From: DASSKA01 sp035765755
GTDB lineage: Bacteria; Actinomycetota; Actinomycetes; Propionibacteriales; Nocardioidaceae
Direction: 5' to 3'
Assembly: GCA_035765755.1 (NCBI GenBank)
Contig: DASTWW010000041.1
Location: forward strand, 1 to 21,426
Length of the DNA stretch: 21,426 nucleotides
In this document: positions 1 through 6,901 of the stretch, in pieces
Position numbering within the stretch: the stretch's first letter is position 1
Layout: every line of letters begins with the position of its first letter
Notes under the pieces: generated by a model
What the model was told of the DNA's origin: nothing
Database searches by the model: none
The model's input: only the letters and a program-made list of their open reading frames with translations
Made by a program: the position numbers and the translations under genes

Positions 1-184
1 CCGTCCACCGCCGCTGACCAGTGAAGTGGCTGTAGTCGAGCCCTAGCCGATCGGCCTGCTGCCGCAGGGAACGCATCGCGGAAGCGGAGGTCGCGGAGAG
101 TCCGAGGGCACGGAGTGCGCCGCGCCAAGACCGTGACGAGGCGAGGGTCTGCTCCAGCTGTTCATCGTTGTACGAGCGCGCCAT
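1..184 (-). CDS. HNH endonuclease-like protein, N-terminal part (cut by window edge)
   Basis: An open frame starts with ATG at 184 on the minus strand and runs off the left edge after 61 codons. It begins MARSYNDEQLEQTLASS and continues with SWRGALRALGL, a run of alternating S/A residues, RQQADRLGLDYSHF and GQRRW. I recognise this as the N-terminal region of a common actinobacterial family of short HNH endonuclease-annotated proteins, in which this helical segment precedes a C-terminal HNH nuclease domain. The nuclease domain itself lies outside the window, so catalytic residues cannot be checked. The frame points away from the tRNA gene about 150 bases to its right. No good ribosome binding site is visible before the ATG. 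The family assignment is from memory of the pattern and is moderate. Confidence 0.55.
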   Translation of the reverse strand, partial: MARSYNDEQLEQTLASSRSWRGALRALGLSATSASAMRSLRQQADRLGLDYSHFTGQRRWT

Positions 185-302
185 GTTCGCGACGCTACCG
201 ATCCGCACCTACAAGATGATCCGGTTCTGGGCCGAGGGGTTTGGTCGGCTGCCTCTCGGGTCGATGACAGCGAAGATCGTCGTTTCATGTAATCTTGCGA
301 CC

Positions 303-336
303 CGTCCCACCGATGATCGTGAGCATCGGAGGGACG
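303..336. repeat. Inverted repeat (hairpin) just upstream of tRNA-Pro
   Basis: CGTCCC at 303-308 pairs with GGGACG at 331-336, and CCGATG at 310-315 pairs with CATCGG at 324-329. A single A-A mismatch separates the two halves and the loop is 8 bases. The 3' arm ends two bases before the tRNA acceptor stem. It could be a leader structure for tRNA processing, a terminator without a T-tract, or a protein-binding palindrome. The sequence shows only the symmetry. Confidence 0.55.
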
Positions 337-338
337 GC

Positions 339-411
339 CGGGCTGTGGCGCAGGTGGTAGCGCGTCTGACTGGGGGTCAGAAGGCCGCAGGTTCGAGTCC
401 TGTCAGCCCGA
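339..411 (+). tRNA. tRNA-Pro (anticodon GGG)
   Basis: A full cloverleaf can be folded. The acceptor stem is CGGGCTG (339-345) with CAGCCCG (404-410) and discriminator A411. The D-arm is GCGC/GCGC around AGGTGGTA. The anticodon stem is TCTGA (365-369) with TCAGA (377-381), and the 7-base loop CTGGGGG puts anticodon GGG at 372-374. The T-arm is GCAGG-TTCGAGT-CCTGT with one G-U pair. The C1-G72 pair, A73 and G37 are usual for proline tRNAs. CCA is not encoded (411-413 reads ACC), so it must be added after transcription. It reads the CCC proline codon. Confidence 0.95.
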
Positions 412-416
412 CCGGT

Positions 417-434
417 GGATGTCTCAGGACATCC
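417..434 (+). terminator. Hairpin downstream of tRNA-Pro
   Basis: GGATGTC (417-423) and GACATCC (428-434) form a perfect 7-bp stem around a TCAG loop, five bases after the mature tRNA 3' end. There is no T-tract, which is common for actinobacterial terminators. It may end the tRNA transcript or guide 3' trimming. Confidence 0.4.
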
Positions 435-583
435 CGGACGCCTTCGTGTGGCGCCCGCTTCGCGCTGGTGACCGCGCTGCGTGCACGCGCGCTCGAGCGG
501 ATGGGAATGTAGCTCTCGTGGGCGGTCTCGTCACGCGCGGAAAGCGCGAGCGTCCCGGGGTGGACGCGGCGTAACGTGTGAAC

Positions 584-1618
584 ATGGTGGCGCTGGTGTC
601 CCGGCTGGACCGTCTGCAGCGTCGGTGGCCCGCAATCGGCGCGCCCGTGGCCATCTTGTACAAGTACTTCGACGACCAGGGCGCCTACCTCGCGGCGATC
701 CTTACCTACTACGCGTTCTTGGCGATCTTCCCCCTGATGCTGATCGCGGCGACCGTGCTTGGCTTCGTCCTGCAAAGCCACGAGCAGTTGCAGCAGGAGC
801 TGCTGAACTCGGCGCTGAGCCGCTTCCCGATCATCGGTGACCAGCTGGGCCGGCCCGAGGGGCTCCACGGCAGCGCCTCTGCTGTTGTCGTGGGCTCGCT
901 GGCCGCGCTGTACGGCGCGCTGGGGCTCGGACAGGCAGCCCAAAACGCGCTGAACGTGGCATGGGCCATTCCCCGTCAAGGCAGATTGAACCCGATCGCC
1001 AGCCGGGTGCGGAGTTTTGTCCTCTTGACGATAGGCGGCCTGGCGGTCCTGGCCCTGGCCGTGAGTGCGACCGTGATCAGCCACCTGGAGATCTTCGGGG
1101 CTGAGCTCCCGGGTTGGCTGCAAGGCGGCGCCACGGTGGTCTCCGCGGCCTTCGTCGCAGTGATTCTCGGCGCAATCCTCGTCATGGCCACCTCCGTCCG
1201 GCGCCGGTTCCGCGACGTACTGCCCGGTGCTGTGATGATTGCGGTGCTCTGGCAGGCACTGCAGTCGCTGGGCGGCCTGTACGTCGAACACGTGATCCGC
1301 AAGGTCTCGGCCATGAACGGCATATTCGCGGTGGTGCTTGGACTGTTCGCCTTCCTGTACCTGGCCGCGACCATCGCCGTGCTGGGCTTCCAGGTGAACG
1401 TGGTACTCACCAAGCATCTGTACCCACGAGCGCTGTTGACGCCGTTCACAGACGCGGTCGACCTGACTCCAGCTGATCGCCGGGTGTACACCGAATACGC
1501 GCAGGCCCAGCGCCACAAGAAGTTCGAGCGAGTGGCGGTGACTTTCGACGACCATCGGGAGCTGCCGCCCCCGATGCCGCGGCCGATCGTGCCAAGTCCC
1601 CGTGCACCGGACGACTGA
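584..1618 (+). CDS. YihY/BrkB family inner-membrane protein
   Basis: The product is 344 residues from ATG 584; GTG 578, two codons upstream, is an alternative, and neither has a clear ribosome binding site. The N-terminal part carries the family signature, an amphipathic lead-in followed by GAYLAAILTYYAFLAIFPLML. About six hydrophobic segments follow, ending near residue 275 with an ATIAVLGFQVNVVL-type helix. The last 65 residues are hydrophilic and proline-rich, as in other members. The family (formerly linked to tRNA-processing 'RNase BN', later shown to be wrong) consists of integral membrane proteins of unknown biochemical role. The gene stands alone between the tRNA and an MFS gene on the same strand. 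Confidence 0.9.
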   Translation: MVALVSRLDRLQRRWPAIGAPVAILYKYFDDQGAYLAAILTYYAFLAIFPLMLIAATVLGFVLQSHEQLQQELLNSALSRFPIIGDQLGRPEGLHGSASAVVVGSLAALYGALGLGQAAQNALNVAWAIPRQGRLNPIASRVRSFVLLTIGGLAVLALAVSATVISHLEIFGAELPGWLQGGATVVSAAFVAVILGAILVMATSVRRRFRDVLPGAVMIAVLWQALQSLGGLYVEHVIRKVSAMNGIFAVVLGLFAFLYLAATIAVLGFQVNVVLTKHLYPRALLTPFTDAVDLTPADRRVYTEYAQAQRHKKFERVAVTFDDHRELPPPMPRPIVPSPRAPDD

Positions 1619-1715
1619 CGGGACGCAGCCGGCCTGTCTCAGTTCCGCGCGATGCTCCAGGCGCACCTGCCGATGACCGAACACGCCGTCAGGATCCCGC
1701 GCTGAGCAGTGGGGG

Positions 1716-1738
1716 ACCGAGACAATGACGGTCTCGGT
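1716..1738. promoter_or_regulatory. Perfect inverted repeat upstream of the MFS gene (operator candidate)
   Basis: ACCGAGAC (1716-1723) and GTCTCGGT (1731-1738) are perfect reverse complements separated by 7 bases. The repeat ends 32 bases before the preferred MFS start. Its size and place suit a dimeric repressor site or a transcript hairpin. No regulator gene adjoins it. Confidence 0.4.
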
Positions 1739-1770
1739 GTCGGAGAGTGGACGGAAGCGGGGCGCGGCCG

Positions 1771-3027
1771 GTGGGTACGAGGACGCGCCTGGGCCGCCAG
1801 TTCGGCTGGCTCTGGGCGGCGTACGCGGTCAGCGCCTACGGCACCGGACTCGGGTTCGGCGCGTTCGCCTACATCGCCATCCGCAAGCTCGGTGCCAGCA
1901 CCTCGCAGGTGTCGATGCTGTCGGCTGCCGGGCTCGCGGTCGGCGCGATCGTGGCGGTGCCGCTGGGGCCGTGGGTCGAGTACCGGCCCAAGCGGCCGGT
2001 CATGATCGCGATGGACATGGCGCGGTGTCTGGCGATGGCGTCCATCCCCGCTGCCTACTGGCTTGGCTTGCTGACCTTCACCCAGCTGCTCGTCGTCGCC
2101 GTGGTGGTGGCGGCGGCGAAGATCGCGTTCAGCTCCGCCAGCGGAGCGTTCCTCAAGTCCATGGTCGACCACGACCAGCTGCTCACCGCCAGCAGTCGCT
2201 TCGAGTCGACCACCTGGTCGGCCACCATCTTCGGGCCGGTGGTCGGTGGCGCCGCCATCGGGCTGGCAGGTCCGGTCGTGACGGTGGCTGCCGATGCGGT
2301 CAGCTACCTGCTCTCAGCACTCGGCATCACCGCCATCGGCGGCGGCGAGCCGACACCGCCGGCGCGAAGAGGACGGGCGCGGTTCAGCGACCTGGTTGAG
2401 GGCTGGCGCTACATCTGGAGGCACCCTGCGCTGCGAGCCTTGTTCCTCAACGTGCTGGCGGTCAACGCGCTGATCATGGCACCCGAACCGGTGCTGGCGT
2501 TCATGATGCTCGGACCGCTCGGCTTTCCGGCGTGGCAGTACGGCCTCGCGTTCGCCGTGCCCTGCGTGGGCGGGCTTATCGGGTCCCGGCTGGCGCGGCG
2601 CGCCGTGATCCGCTTCGGTGAGCGCAACGTGCTGCTGAAGCTCGGTGCTCTCCGAGCGGTCTGGCCGCTCGGGCTGGCGTTCATCCAACCCGGCGTCAGC
2701 GGCCTGCTCATCGTCATCATCGTGGAGCTCGGCCTCATCCTGTGTGTCAGCGTGCACAACCCGGTCGTCACCACGTATCGGCTCCAGCACACCGACCGCG
2801 ACCGCCTCGCCCGGGTACTGAGCGCGTGGTCGGTCAGCACCAGCCTCACCATCGCCGTACTCACGGCCGCATGGGGGGTCCTCGCCGAGGTGACCAGCCC
2901 ACGCGCCGCCCTCGTCGTGGCCGGCGTGCTGCTGCTCGCGACGCCCCTGCTGCTGCCACGCCGAAGGCATCTTGCGGCCGCGGCGCCCTCGACTCCGACA
3001 GCGGCGCTAGCGAGAAGCACGCCGTAG
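1771..3027 (+). CDS. MFS transporter, probable drug/metabolite exporter (MFS_3-like)
   Basis: The product is 418 residues from GTG 1771, preceded by GCGGGG eight bases upstream; a GTG at 1747 would add eight residues but has no spaced ribosome binding site. Twelve hydrophobic segments can be counted. The loop after the second helix has the family motif in the form GPWVEYRPKRPVMIAMD, the major-facilitator G-x3-D-R-x-G-R/K-R type seen in the EntS/MFS_3 branch. A long hydrophilic loop follows helix 6 (residues ~195-210), as expected between the two halves. Members export small molecules by proton antiport. No biosynthetic or regulator gene adjoins it, so the substrate cannot be guessed. It converges with the VOC gene, leaving 31 bases and no clear terminator. 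Confidence 0.87.
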   Translation: MGTRTRLGRQFGWLWAAYAVSAYGTGLGFGAFAYIAIRKLGASTSQVSMLSAAGLAVGAIVAVPLGPWVEYRPKRPVMIAMDMARCLAMASIPAAYWLGLLTFTQLLVVAVVVAAAKIAFSSASGAFLKSMVDHDQLLTASSRFESTTWSATIFGPVVGGAAIGLAGPVVTVAADAVSYLLSALGITAIGGGEPTPPARRGRARFSDLVEGWRYIWRHPALRALFLNVLAVNALIMAPEPVLAFMMLGPLGFPAWQYGLAFAVPCVGGLIGSRLARRAVIRFGERNVLLKLGALRAVWPLGLAFIQPGVSGLLIVIIVELGLILCVSVHNPVVTTYRLQHTDRDRLARVLSAWSVSTSLTIAVLTAAWGVLAEVTSPRAALVVAGVLLLATPLLLPRRRHLAAAAPSTPTAALARSTP

Positions 3028-3058
3028 CCAATGGTCGACGCCACCGACGCCGGCGCCG

Positions 3059-3412
3059 TCAGGACGGCTCGTCGTGCAGAGTCGGCGCGAAGGACAGCCC
3101 AACGACGGCGCCTTCAGGTGAGAGCAGACGCGCCACGACTTGTCCCCACGGCTCGGTTTTGGCCTCGTGCTGCAGGTCGTACCCTTGCGACCGCAGTTCT
3201 CGCGCTCCTTCGGACACTGCGGCTGCGTCTGCCAGTTCGAACTCGACACTCACCTGGGGTATCGCCACGTTGCCCGGCCACGCGGGTGAGCCGAAACAGG
3301 CCTGGGCTGCCTGCGTCAGCGGCCAAACGCCGAAGTGATTGCAGCCGGCGATCTCTTCACTGGCGAAGTAGTCACCGTCGAGCTGATGCAGCGGCAGCCC
3401 GAGAGCGTTCAT
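3059..3412 (-). CDS. VOC-fold (glyoxalase/bleomycin-resistance-like) protein, start codon uncertain
   Basis: The frame from the first ATG gives 117 residues and reads like an intact VOC protein: MNALGLPLHQLDGDYFAS, then a GCNHFGVWPLTQAAQ stretch, a VEFELAD strand, and a C-terminal EPWGQVVARLLSPEGAVVG. The same frame upstream of the ATG continues with residues typical of the start of a VOC domain (ITSIAVITPD, then ASASRALY) back to about 3466, but contains no ATG, GTG or TTG there. Either an ATC at 3466 is used, the original start was mutated, or the protein is made short and lacks its first beta strand and helix. Members include metal-dependent lyases and dioxygenases as well as binding proteins; no substrate can be inferred. 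It converges with the MFS gene and is divergent from the methyltransferase. Confidence 0.72.
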   Translation of the reverse strand: MNALGLPLHQLDGDYFASEEIAGCNHFGVWPLTQAAQACFGSPAWPGNVAIPQVSVEFELADAAAVSEGARELRSQGYDLQHEAKTEPWGQVVARLLSPEGAVVGLSFAPTLHDEPS

Positions 3413-3525
3413 GTAGAGCGCGCGACTGGCGGATGCGTCGGGAGTGATGACGGCGATGCTGGTGATGGACGTGCGACTCGATTTGGTCGACCACCTCGGC
3501 GTTCCACCGACGTAGGGTGAACGCC

Positions 3526-4219
3526 GTGGCCGGCCTTGATCGCAGTGTCGAATTCGCCAAGGAGCGTGGATACAAGGTCCTCGCGCCGATTGATGAGGCG
3601 TTCGAGCGTGGTGAGATCACCCAGGCTGAGTGGCATGCGCGGGTCCTGGCCGTGGTCGAACCGGCCTATCTCTCCGCGACCACTGAGCAGATGGGCTCCG
3701 GGAATTCAGGCACTCGCGAGGAGTGGGAGGAGTCGCGGGGGCTGATCATGGAGGCGATCGATGGCCCGGGGACTTTCCTGGATGTCGGATGCGCGAAGGG
3801 GCTGTTGATGGCGTCGATCGAGCGCTGGTCGCGAGAACGCGGGCTAGTCGTGGAACCTTACGGTGTCGAGATCTCACCGCGTCTCGCGGCCGTGGCACGG
3901 AGCCGCTATCCGGCGTGGGCGGATCGGATCTGGGCTGCGAACGCGGATGGGTGGCAGCCGCCGACGCGATTCCAGTTCGTGCGCACCGGTCTGGAGTACG
4001 TGCCCGTTCGCCAGCGCGAGAGGTTCGTGCGCCACCTGCTCGAGAACGTCGTAAGCCCCGGGGGGGCGGTTGATCGTCGGGAAGAACAACGAGAACCGCG
4101 GGGAGTCGGCGATCGCTCGCAGCCTGCGTTCCTGGGGATGGCCGAACGTTCAAGAAGTACGTCGGCCGCACGCCCACCCCGGCGCCGAGATCTCGGTCGT
4201 CTGGCTCGATCACCTCTGA
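3526..4219 (+). pseudogene. SAM-dependent methyltransferase, frameshifted by an extra G in a G7 run
   Basis: The gene starts at GTG 3526 behind AGGGTG, or at GTG 3517. Residues ~86-92 form the SAM-binding motif in FLDVGCAKGLL, followed by an acidic strand end in YGVEISP and by a class I fold region up to ENVVSPGG. The frame then hits seven G residues at 4060-4066. The current frame continues as arginine-rich non-protein-like sequence to 4236. Shifting one base (removing one G) gives SPGGRLIVGKNNENRGES and, further on, a hydrophobic strand EISVVWLDHL ending with TGA at 4217-4219, exactly what a class I methyltransferase C-terminus looks like. The true gene is therefore probably 3526-4219 with one base too many. 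The cause may be a sequencing error, a real mutation, or slippage at the G-run. The substrate is unknown. Confidence 0.75.
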
Positions 4220-4240
4220 CGTCGGCAGCTGGGTAAGGGG

Positions 4241-4915
4241 TCACTGCCCGAGGCTCGAGGCGAACACCTCGTACACGATTCGGTAGTTGGTTTCCGAGCT
4301 CCTCGTTGCTGCCTGCGAACACAGGACCTGGCCCGGCGCGATGCGCTGCCACCACAGGCCCACCACCGGCAGCACCAGGAGCGCCCCGCTGAGCGTGTTG
4401 ACGGGCACTTGCCGATCGAAGGCGACATCGTCCACTGCCTGTCTGACCACATCCCCTTCGAAGGGAGCTCCCCGCTGGGGCATCCGGCGTTGTCGCCATC
4501 GCGAAATGTCTTCGAAGCTGACTTGTACCGCCGCACGCAGCTGCGGAACGTGCGCCAGGGCGGTGAGATCGGGTACGTCGCCGACCGTGCCAATCTCGGC
4601 CAGCGCGTCGGGCCCGCGCCCTTCCGCGGGCGGCCGGTGAAGGGAACTTTTGAGGCCGAATTCGAGCTCGAGGATCTGCTGCCACCACGGCTGCCACTGC
4701 GCGGACGCCTCAGCGCGGTCCCGATCGGACAAGACATTGCGCCGGTCGGCAACGGGGCTGTCCAAGGCGGGCGGCACGCCCGCGGTCGAGGGCACGGTGA
4801 GGCCGACCGCATCCCTGACGAACAGAGCCATCTCTGCCAGGTCGCTGTCGGAGACATCCAGCCGCCACGATGTCAAGCCCGCCGTCCGCATGACGACATA
4901 CTTGCCCGTCGGCAC
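4241..4915 (-). CDS. Hypothetical protein, not recognised
   Basis: This is a 224-residue frame from GTG 4915; ATG 4891 is an alternative and neither has a good ribosome binding site. I do not recognise the family. The composition is protein-like, with Trp-rich spots (QWQPWWQQILELEFGL near residue 95) and a short hydrophobic patch ALLVLPVVGLWWQ around residue 185 that is too short and too late to be a signal peptide. No metal or nucleotide motif is visible. The frame stays open upstream to a TAA at 4979-4981 with plausible coding sequence (ACAEPALLDRAGIDPL) but no standard start codon, so the real N-terminus may be longer. It converges with the methyltransferase gene, 21 bases apart. The opposite-strand frame 4409-4993 looks like a shadow. 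Confidence 0.6.
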   Translation of the reverse strand: MPTGKYVVMRTAGLTSWRLDVSDSDLAEMALFVRDAVGLTVPSTAGVPPALDSPVADRRNVLSDRDRAEASAQWQPWWQQILELEFGLKSSLHRPPAEGRGPDALAEIGTVGDVPDLTALAHVPQLRAAVQVSFEDISRWRQRRMPQRGAPFEGDVVRQAVDDVAFDRQVPVNTLSGALLVLPVVGLWWQRIAPGQVLCSQAATRSSETNYRIVYEVFASSLGQ

Positions 4916-5117
4916 GAGCGGATCAATGCCCGCCCGATCGAGCAGCGCAGGTTCTGCGCAGGCCTTGCGGTGGGGGAGTTACGCGTTGGCTGAGCCTGAC
5001 GACGGCGGCGTATCCTCGTCGGGTGGTCCTGACCTGGAGTCGGTCGTCACTGGCTGCGTGTTCTGATCATACGGATCTGGGTCTGCCCACCTCGGCAGTC
5101 GGAAGTGAGAAGTGAAC

Positions 5118-5423
5118 ATGGCGACGCGTGCTGCTGTTGAAGACGAGGAGCTGGGCCAGTCGCAGTGCTGGTGCTGCGGGGCAATCGAGGAGCCAGCGAA
5201 GCTGGTCCACCTGGGCAACCACCCCGAGGTCGCTGTATGCATCCGGTGCGCCCACTCGCTGAGCAAATGGGCCTGGGAGATCGAGGATCAGAGCCGCACC
5301 GGGCCGGCCGTGCGTGCACGGGATGGGATCAGACGGTTGCGGAAGACCGTCATCCAGCACGGCTGGCACCACAACAAGATCATTGGCCGAGGGCTGCGCT
5401 GGCTTGGACGGTTCACGCCCTGA
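5118..5423 (+). CDS. Small zinc-ribbon-like hypothetical protein
   Basis: A 101-residue protein starts at ATG 5118, with GTG 5112 possible, behind a GGAAGTGAGAAG purine-rich stretch. Cysteines lie at C17, C19, C20, C41 and C44, in CWCC and CIRC knuckles about 20 residues apart, suggesting one bound zinc. After them comes a basic amphipathic region ending RGLRWLGRF. I know no defined function for this type. Its last 11 bases overlap the end of the convergent GNAT gene. A nucleic-acid or protein-binding role is only a guess from the zinc knuckles and the basic tail. Confidence 0.72.
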   Translation: MATRAAVEDEELGQSQCWCCGAIEEPAKLVHLGNHPEVAVCIRCAHSLSKWAWEIEDQSRTGPAVRARDGIRRLRKTVIQHGWHHNKIIGRGLRWLGRFTP

Positions 5424-6042
5424 GCACTCCGGCAGCCGTCGCACTTCGTGCGCGCGCCAGCGCCAGGACAGCAGCGCGGTCGACGCGCGGAGGGTCGAGG
5501 AGCCGCAGGCGACCCTCGCCCTCCAGCACGCCGTCCCCGTGGGGAAGCCGCACGCCCACCCGGCCGAGCAGCCGTCGCGAGGGTGTGTTCGACGCGAGCA
5601 CGGTAGCGCTGACCCGTCGTACTCCGTGAGTGCAGGCGACCGTGGTGACCGCGTCCAGGAGCGCGGTCCCGACGCCCCGTCCCTGGTAGTCGTCAGCCAC
5701 CTCGAAGGCCAGCTCGGCCCGCCCTGGCTCTGCGCGGATGTAGCGGGCGATCCCGGCCGGTTGCCGCCGCACGCTGGCCAGCCAGGCGACGTGGTCGTAG
5801 CCGTCGACGGCGGTGAGTGCATCGAGCATCGACCGGGGAAGGCTGGGGATCCCCACCAGGTACCTGCCGGCCCGCGAGGTGAGAGACATGCCTGCGAAAA
5901 CCGCCAGGAGCGGCGCGGACTCGCCCGGCCAGAGGGGACGCAGCTCGACCACGTCCCCAGCCCAGGTCGTGGCGGCCACGTGGTCGCGGGAAGGGGCGGC
6001 GTGGCGGTGCGGGAACGCGCGAACGGCCCTGGCAGGTCTCAT
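5413..6042 (-). CDS. GNAT family N-acetyltransferase
   Basis: The product is 209 residues from ATG 6042. The recognisable fold begins near residue 31 (VVELRPLWPGE), so a later start such as GTG 5979 is possible; no strong ribosome binding site helps decide. Motif A is clear: ELAFEVADDYQGRGVGTALL, with the acetyl-CoA pyrophosphate loop Q120-G-R-G-V-G125. A motif B-like segment follows (VRRVSATVLASNTPSRRLLGRVG), typical of a complete GNAT domain. These enzymes move acetyl from acetyl-CoA to an amine; the substrate here is unknown. The C-terminal 25 residues (ALARARSATAAGVLRA) are an extra helix. It lies 93 bases downstream of the DUF1801 gene on the same strand, with a hairpin between. Confidence 0.85.
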   Translation of the reverse strand: MRPARAVRAFPHRHAAPSRDHVAATTWAGDVVELRPLWPGESAPLLAVFAGMSLTSRAGRYLVGIPSLPRSMLDALTAVDGYDHVAWLASVRRQPAGIARYIRAEPGRAELAFEVADDYQGRGVGTALLDAVTTVACTHGVRRVSATVLASNTPSRRLLGRVGVRLPHGDGVLEGEGRLRLLDPPRVDRAAVLALARARSATAAGVLRA

Positions 6043-6086
6043 GGGGGGTGGACGGCCAGCGCGAGGTCCGGGTTCAGCCGTCCCCA

Positions 6087-6109
6087 GACCTGTCTGGAGC
6101 AGACCGGTC
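6087..6109 (-). terminator. Terminator-like hairpin between DUF1801 and GNAT genes
   Basis: GACC-t-GTCTG (6087-6096) pairs with CAGAC-c-GGTC (6100-6109): nine pairs, one mismatch, a 3-base GAG loop. Flanking TCCCC (6081-6085) and GGGGA (6113-6117) can lengthen the stem. It lies 27-49 bases downstream of the DUF1801 stop on the minus strand. There is no T-tract. Confidence 0.45.
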
Positions 6110-6135
6110 GTCGGGGAGTGCGCTGTGGCTGAGGG

Positions 6136-6585
6136 TCAGGAGATCGCGGCCTTCACGAGCTCGACGACCCTCTTCTCGACTGCGGGGCTCCACCTCTGAA
6201 GGGCGAAAGACACCGGCCACATGTCCCCGTCGTCGAGGTTGGCTGCGTCTTGGAACCCCAGCGTGGAGTACCGGTAGTTGAACTTCCCCGAGTCCTGGAA
6301 GAAGACGACGACCTTGCCGTCGGCGTTCGCGTAGGCCGGCATCCCGTAGTAGGTCTTGGGCGACAGCTCCGGGGCGGTGGCGGTCACGATCATGTGCACG
6401 CGCTCGGCCAGCGCACGGTCCTCCGGCGCCAGCTCGGCGATCTTGTCGAGGACCGCCTGCAGCCCGTCGGCCTGCTTGGCGCCCTTCTTGCCCTGGGCAC
6501 GCAGCTCGGCGGCGCGCTCCTTCATCGCAGCGCGCTCTTCGGCGGTGAACCCGTCGGACTCGGTCCTGGAACTCTTTGCGGGCAT
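6136..6585 (-). CDS. DUF1801 domain protein (YdhG-like)
   Basis: The 149-residue protein starts at ATG 6585, chosen over the longer frame to 6636 because AAAGG sits nine bases before it and the extra upstream residues look non-coding. The N-terminal 40 residues are charged (TAEERAAMKERAAELRAQGKKG). The DUF1801 core follows: ALAERVHMIV, then SPKTYYGMPAYANADGKVVV and a FQDSGKFNYRYSTLGF stretch. The family is small and cytoplasmic; some members have been linked to iron delivery (frataxin-like) or stress, but the role is not settled. Here it looks full length and complete. Confidence 0.82.
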   Translation of the reverse strand: MPAKSSRTESDGFTAEERAAMKERAAELRAQGKKGAKQADGLQAVLDKIAELAPEDRALAERVHMIVTATAPELSPKTYYGMPAYANADGKVVVFFQDSGKFNYRYSTLGFQDAANLDDGDMWPVSFALQRWSPAVEKRVVELVKAAIS

Positions 6586-6648
6586 CTCGGGTTGCCTTTC
6601 GACTCTCACGGCCCGGCGGACTGCCGGCCACTTCACAGCAGGCTAGGC

Positions 6649-6667
6649 GCGGCGAGACCCTCGCCGC
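6649..6667 (-). terminator. Strong hairpin downstream of the small membrane peptide gene
   Basis: GCGGCGAG (6649-6656) and CTCGCCGC (6660-6667) form a perfect 8-bp GC-rich stem with a 3-base loop. It lies 57 bases past the stop of the 52-residue minus-strand gene and before the DUF1801 start, so it likely ends that transcript. No T-tract follows. Confidence 0.45.
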
Positions 6668-6723
6668 TTCTCGATTCCTGACCGTTCGGAGACCCGTGCG
6701 GGCGACCGGGGCGGCGCGGCTTG

Positions 6724-6882
6724 TCAGGCAGCGAGGGCGTAGTCGGTGCGCGCCCGCGGAGGCCCTGGCCGTCCCGGGCCCCCTGGAGGTCCCGGCCGAT
6801 GACGGCTGTCGTGCACCGCGACGAGCCACGATGCCGTCAGAGCGGCCGCGGAGGAGAGGTTCAGGACGATGGCGAGAAGCAT
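6724..6882 (-). CDS. Small single-helix membrane peptide with Pro/Gly-rich tail
   Basis: This 52-residue frame is easily missed because of its size. It starts at ATG 6882 with GGGAG five bases upstream, a good ribosome binding site. Residues 1-23 form a hydrophobic helix (MLLAIVLNLSSAAALTASWL), followed by HDSRHR and a tail of repeated P/G/R (residues 30-43), ending in TDYALAA. The helix could be a membrane anchor or an uncleaved signal. The gene is divergent from the response regulator at 6973, with about 90 bases of shared upstream DNA, so it may belong to that system's regulon or modulate the sensor kinase. Function is unknown; coding status rests on the start site and the helix. Confidence 0.5.
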   Translation of the reverse strand: MLLAIVLNLSSAAALTASWLVAVHDSRHRPGPPGGPGRPGPPRARTDYALAA

Positions 6883-6901
6883 GCAGGCTCCCGACGTTTG
6901 G

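Noticed and set aside
168..512. 114-codon plus-strand frame spanning the tRNA
   Set aside because: It translates the tRNA gene itself and has no coding features.
377..1684. 435-codon open frame antisense to the YihY/BrkB gene
   Set aside because: Its product is rich in His, Gln, Arg and Gly with no hydrophobic core or motif, the usual shadow of a high-GC gene; it also runs across the tRNA.
1619..1705. Open in-frame continuation of 28 codons after the YihY/BrkB stop (RDAAGLSQFRAML and so on)
   Set aside because: The family normally ends with a hydrophilic tail like the one before the stop; no motif and no start site support a separate gene or readthrough.
4409..4993. 194-codon plus-strand frame opposite the unrecognised minus-strand gene
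   Set aside because: Rich in Arg, Gly and Pro with no hydrophobic pattern; the minus-strand product has better protein-like composition, though this choice is only moderately sure.
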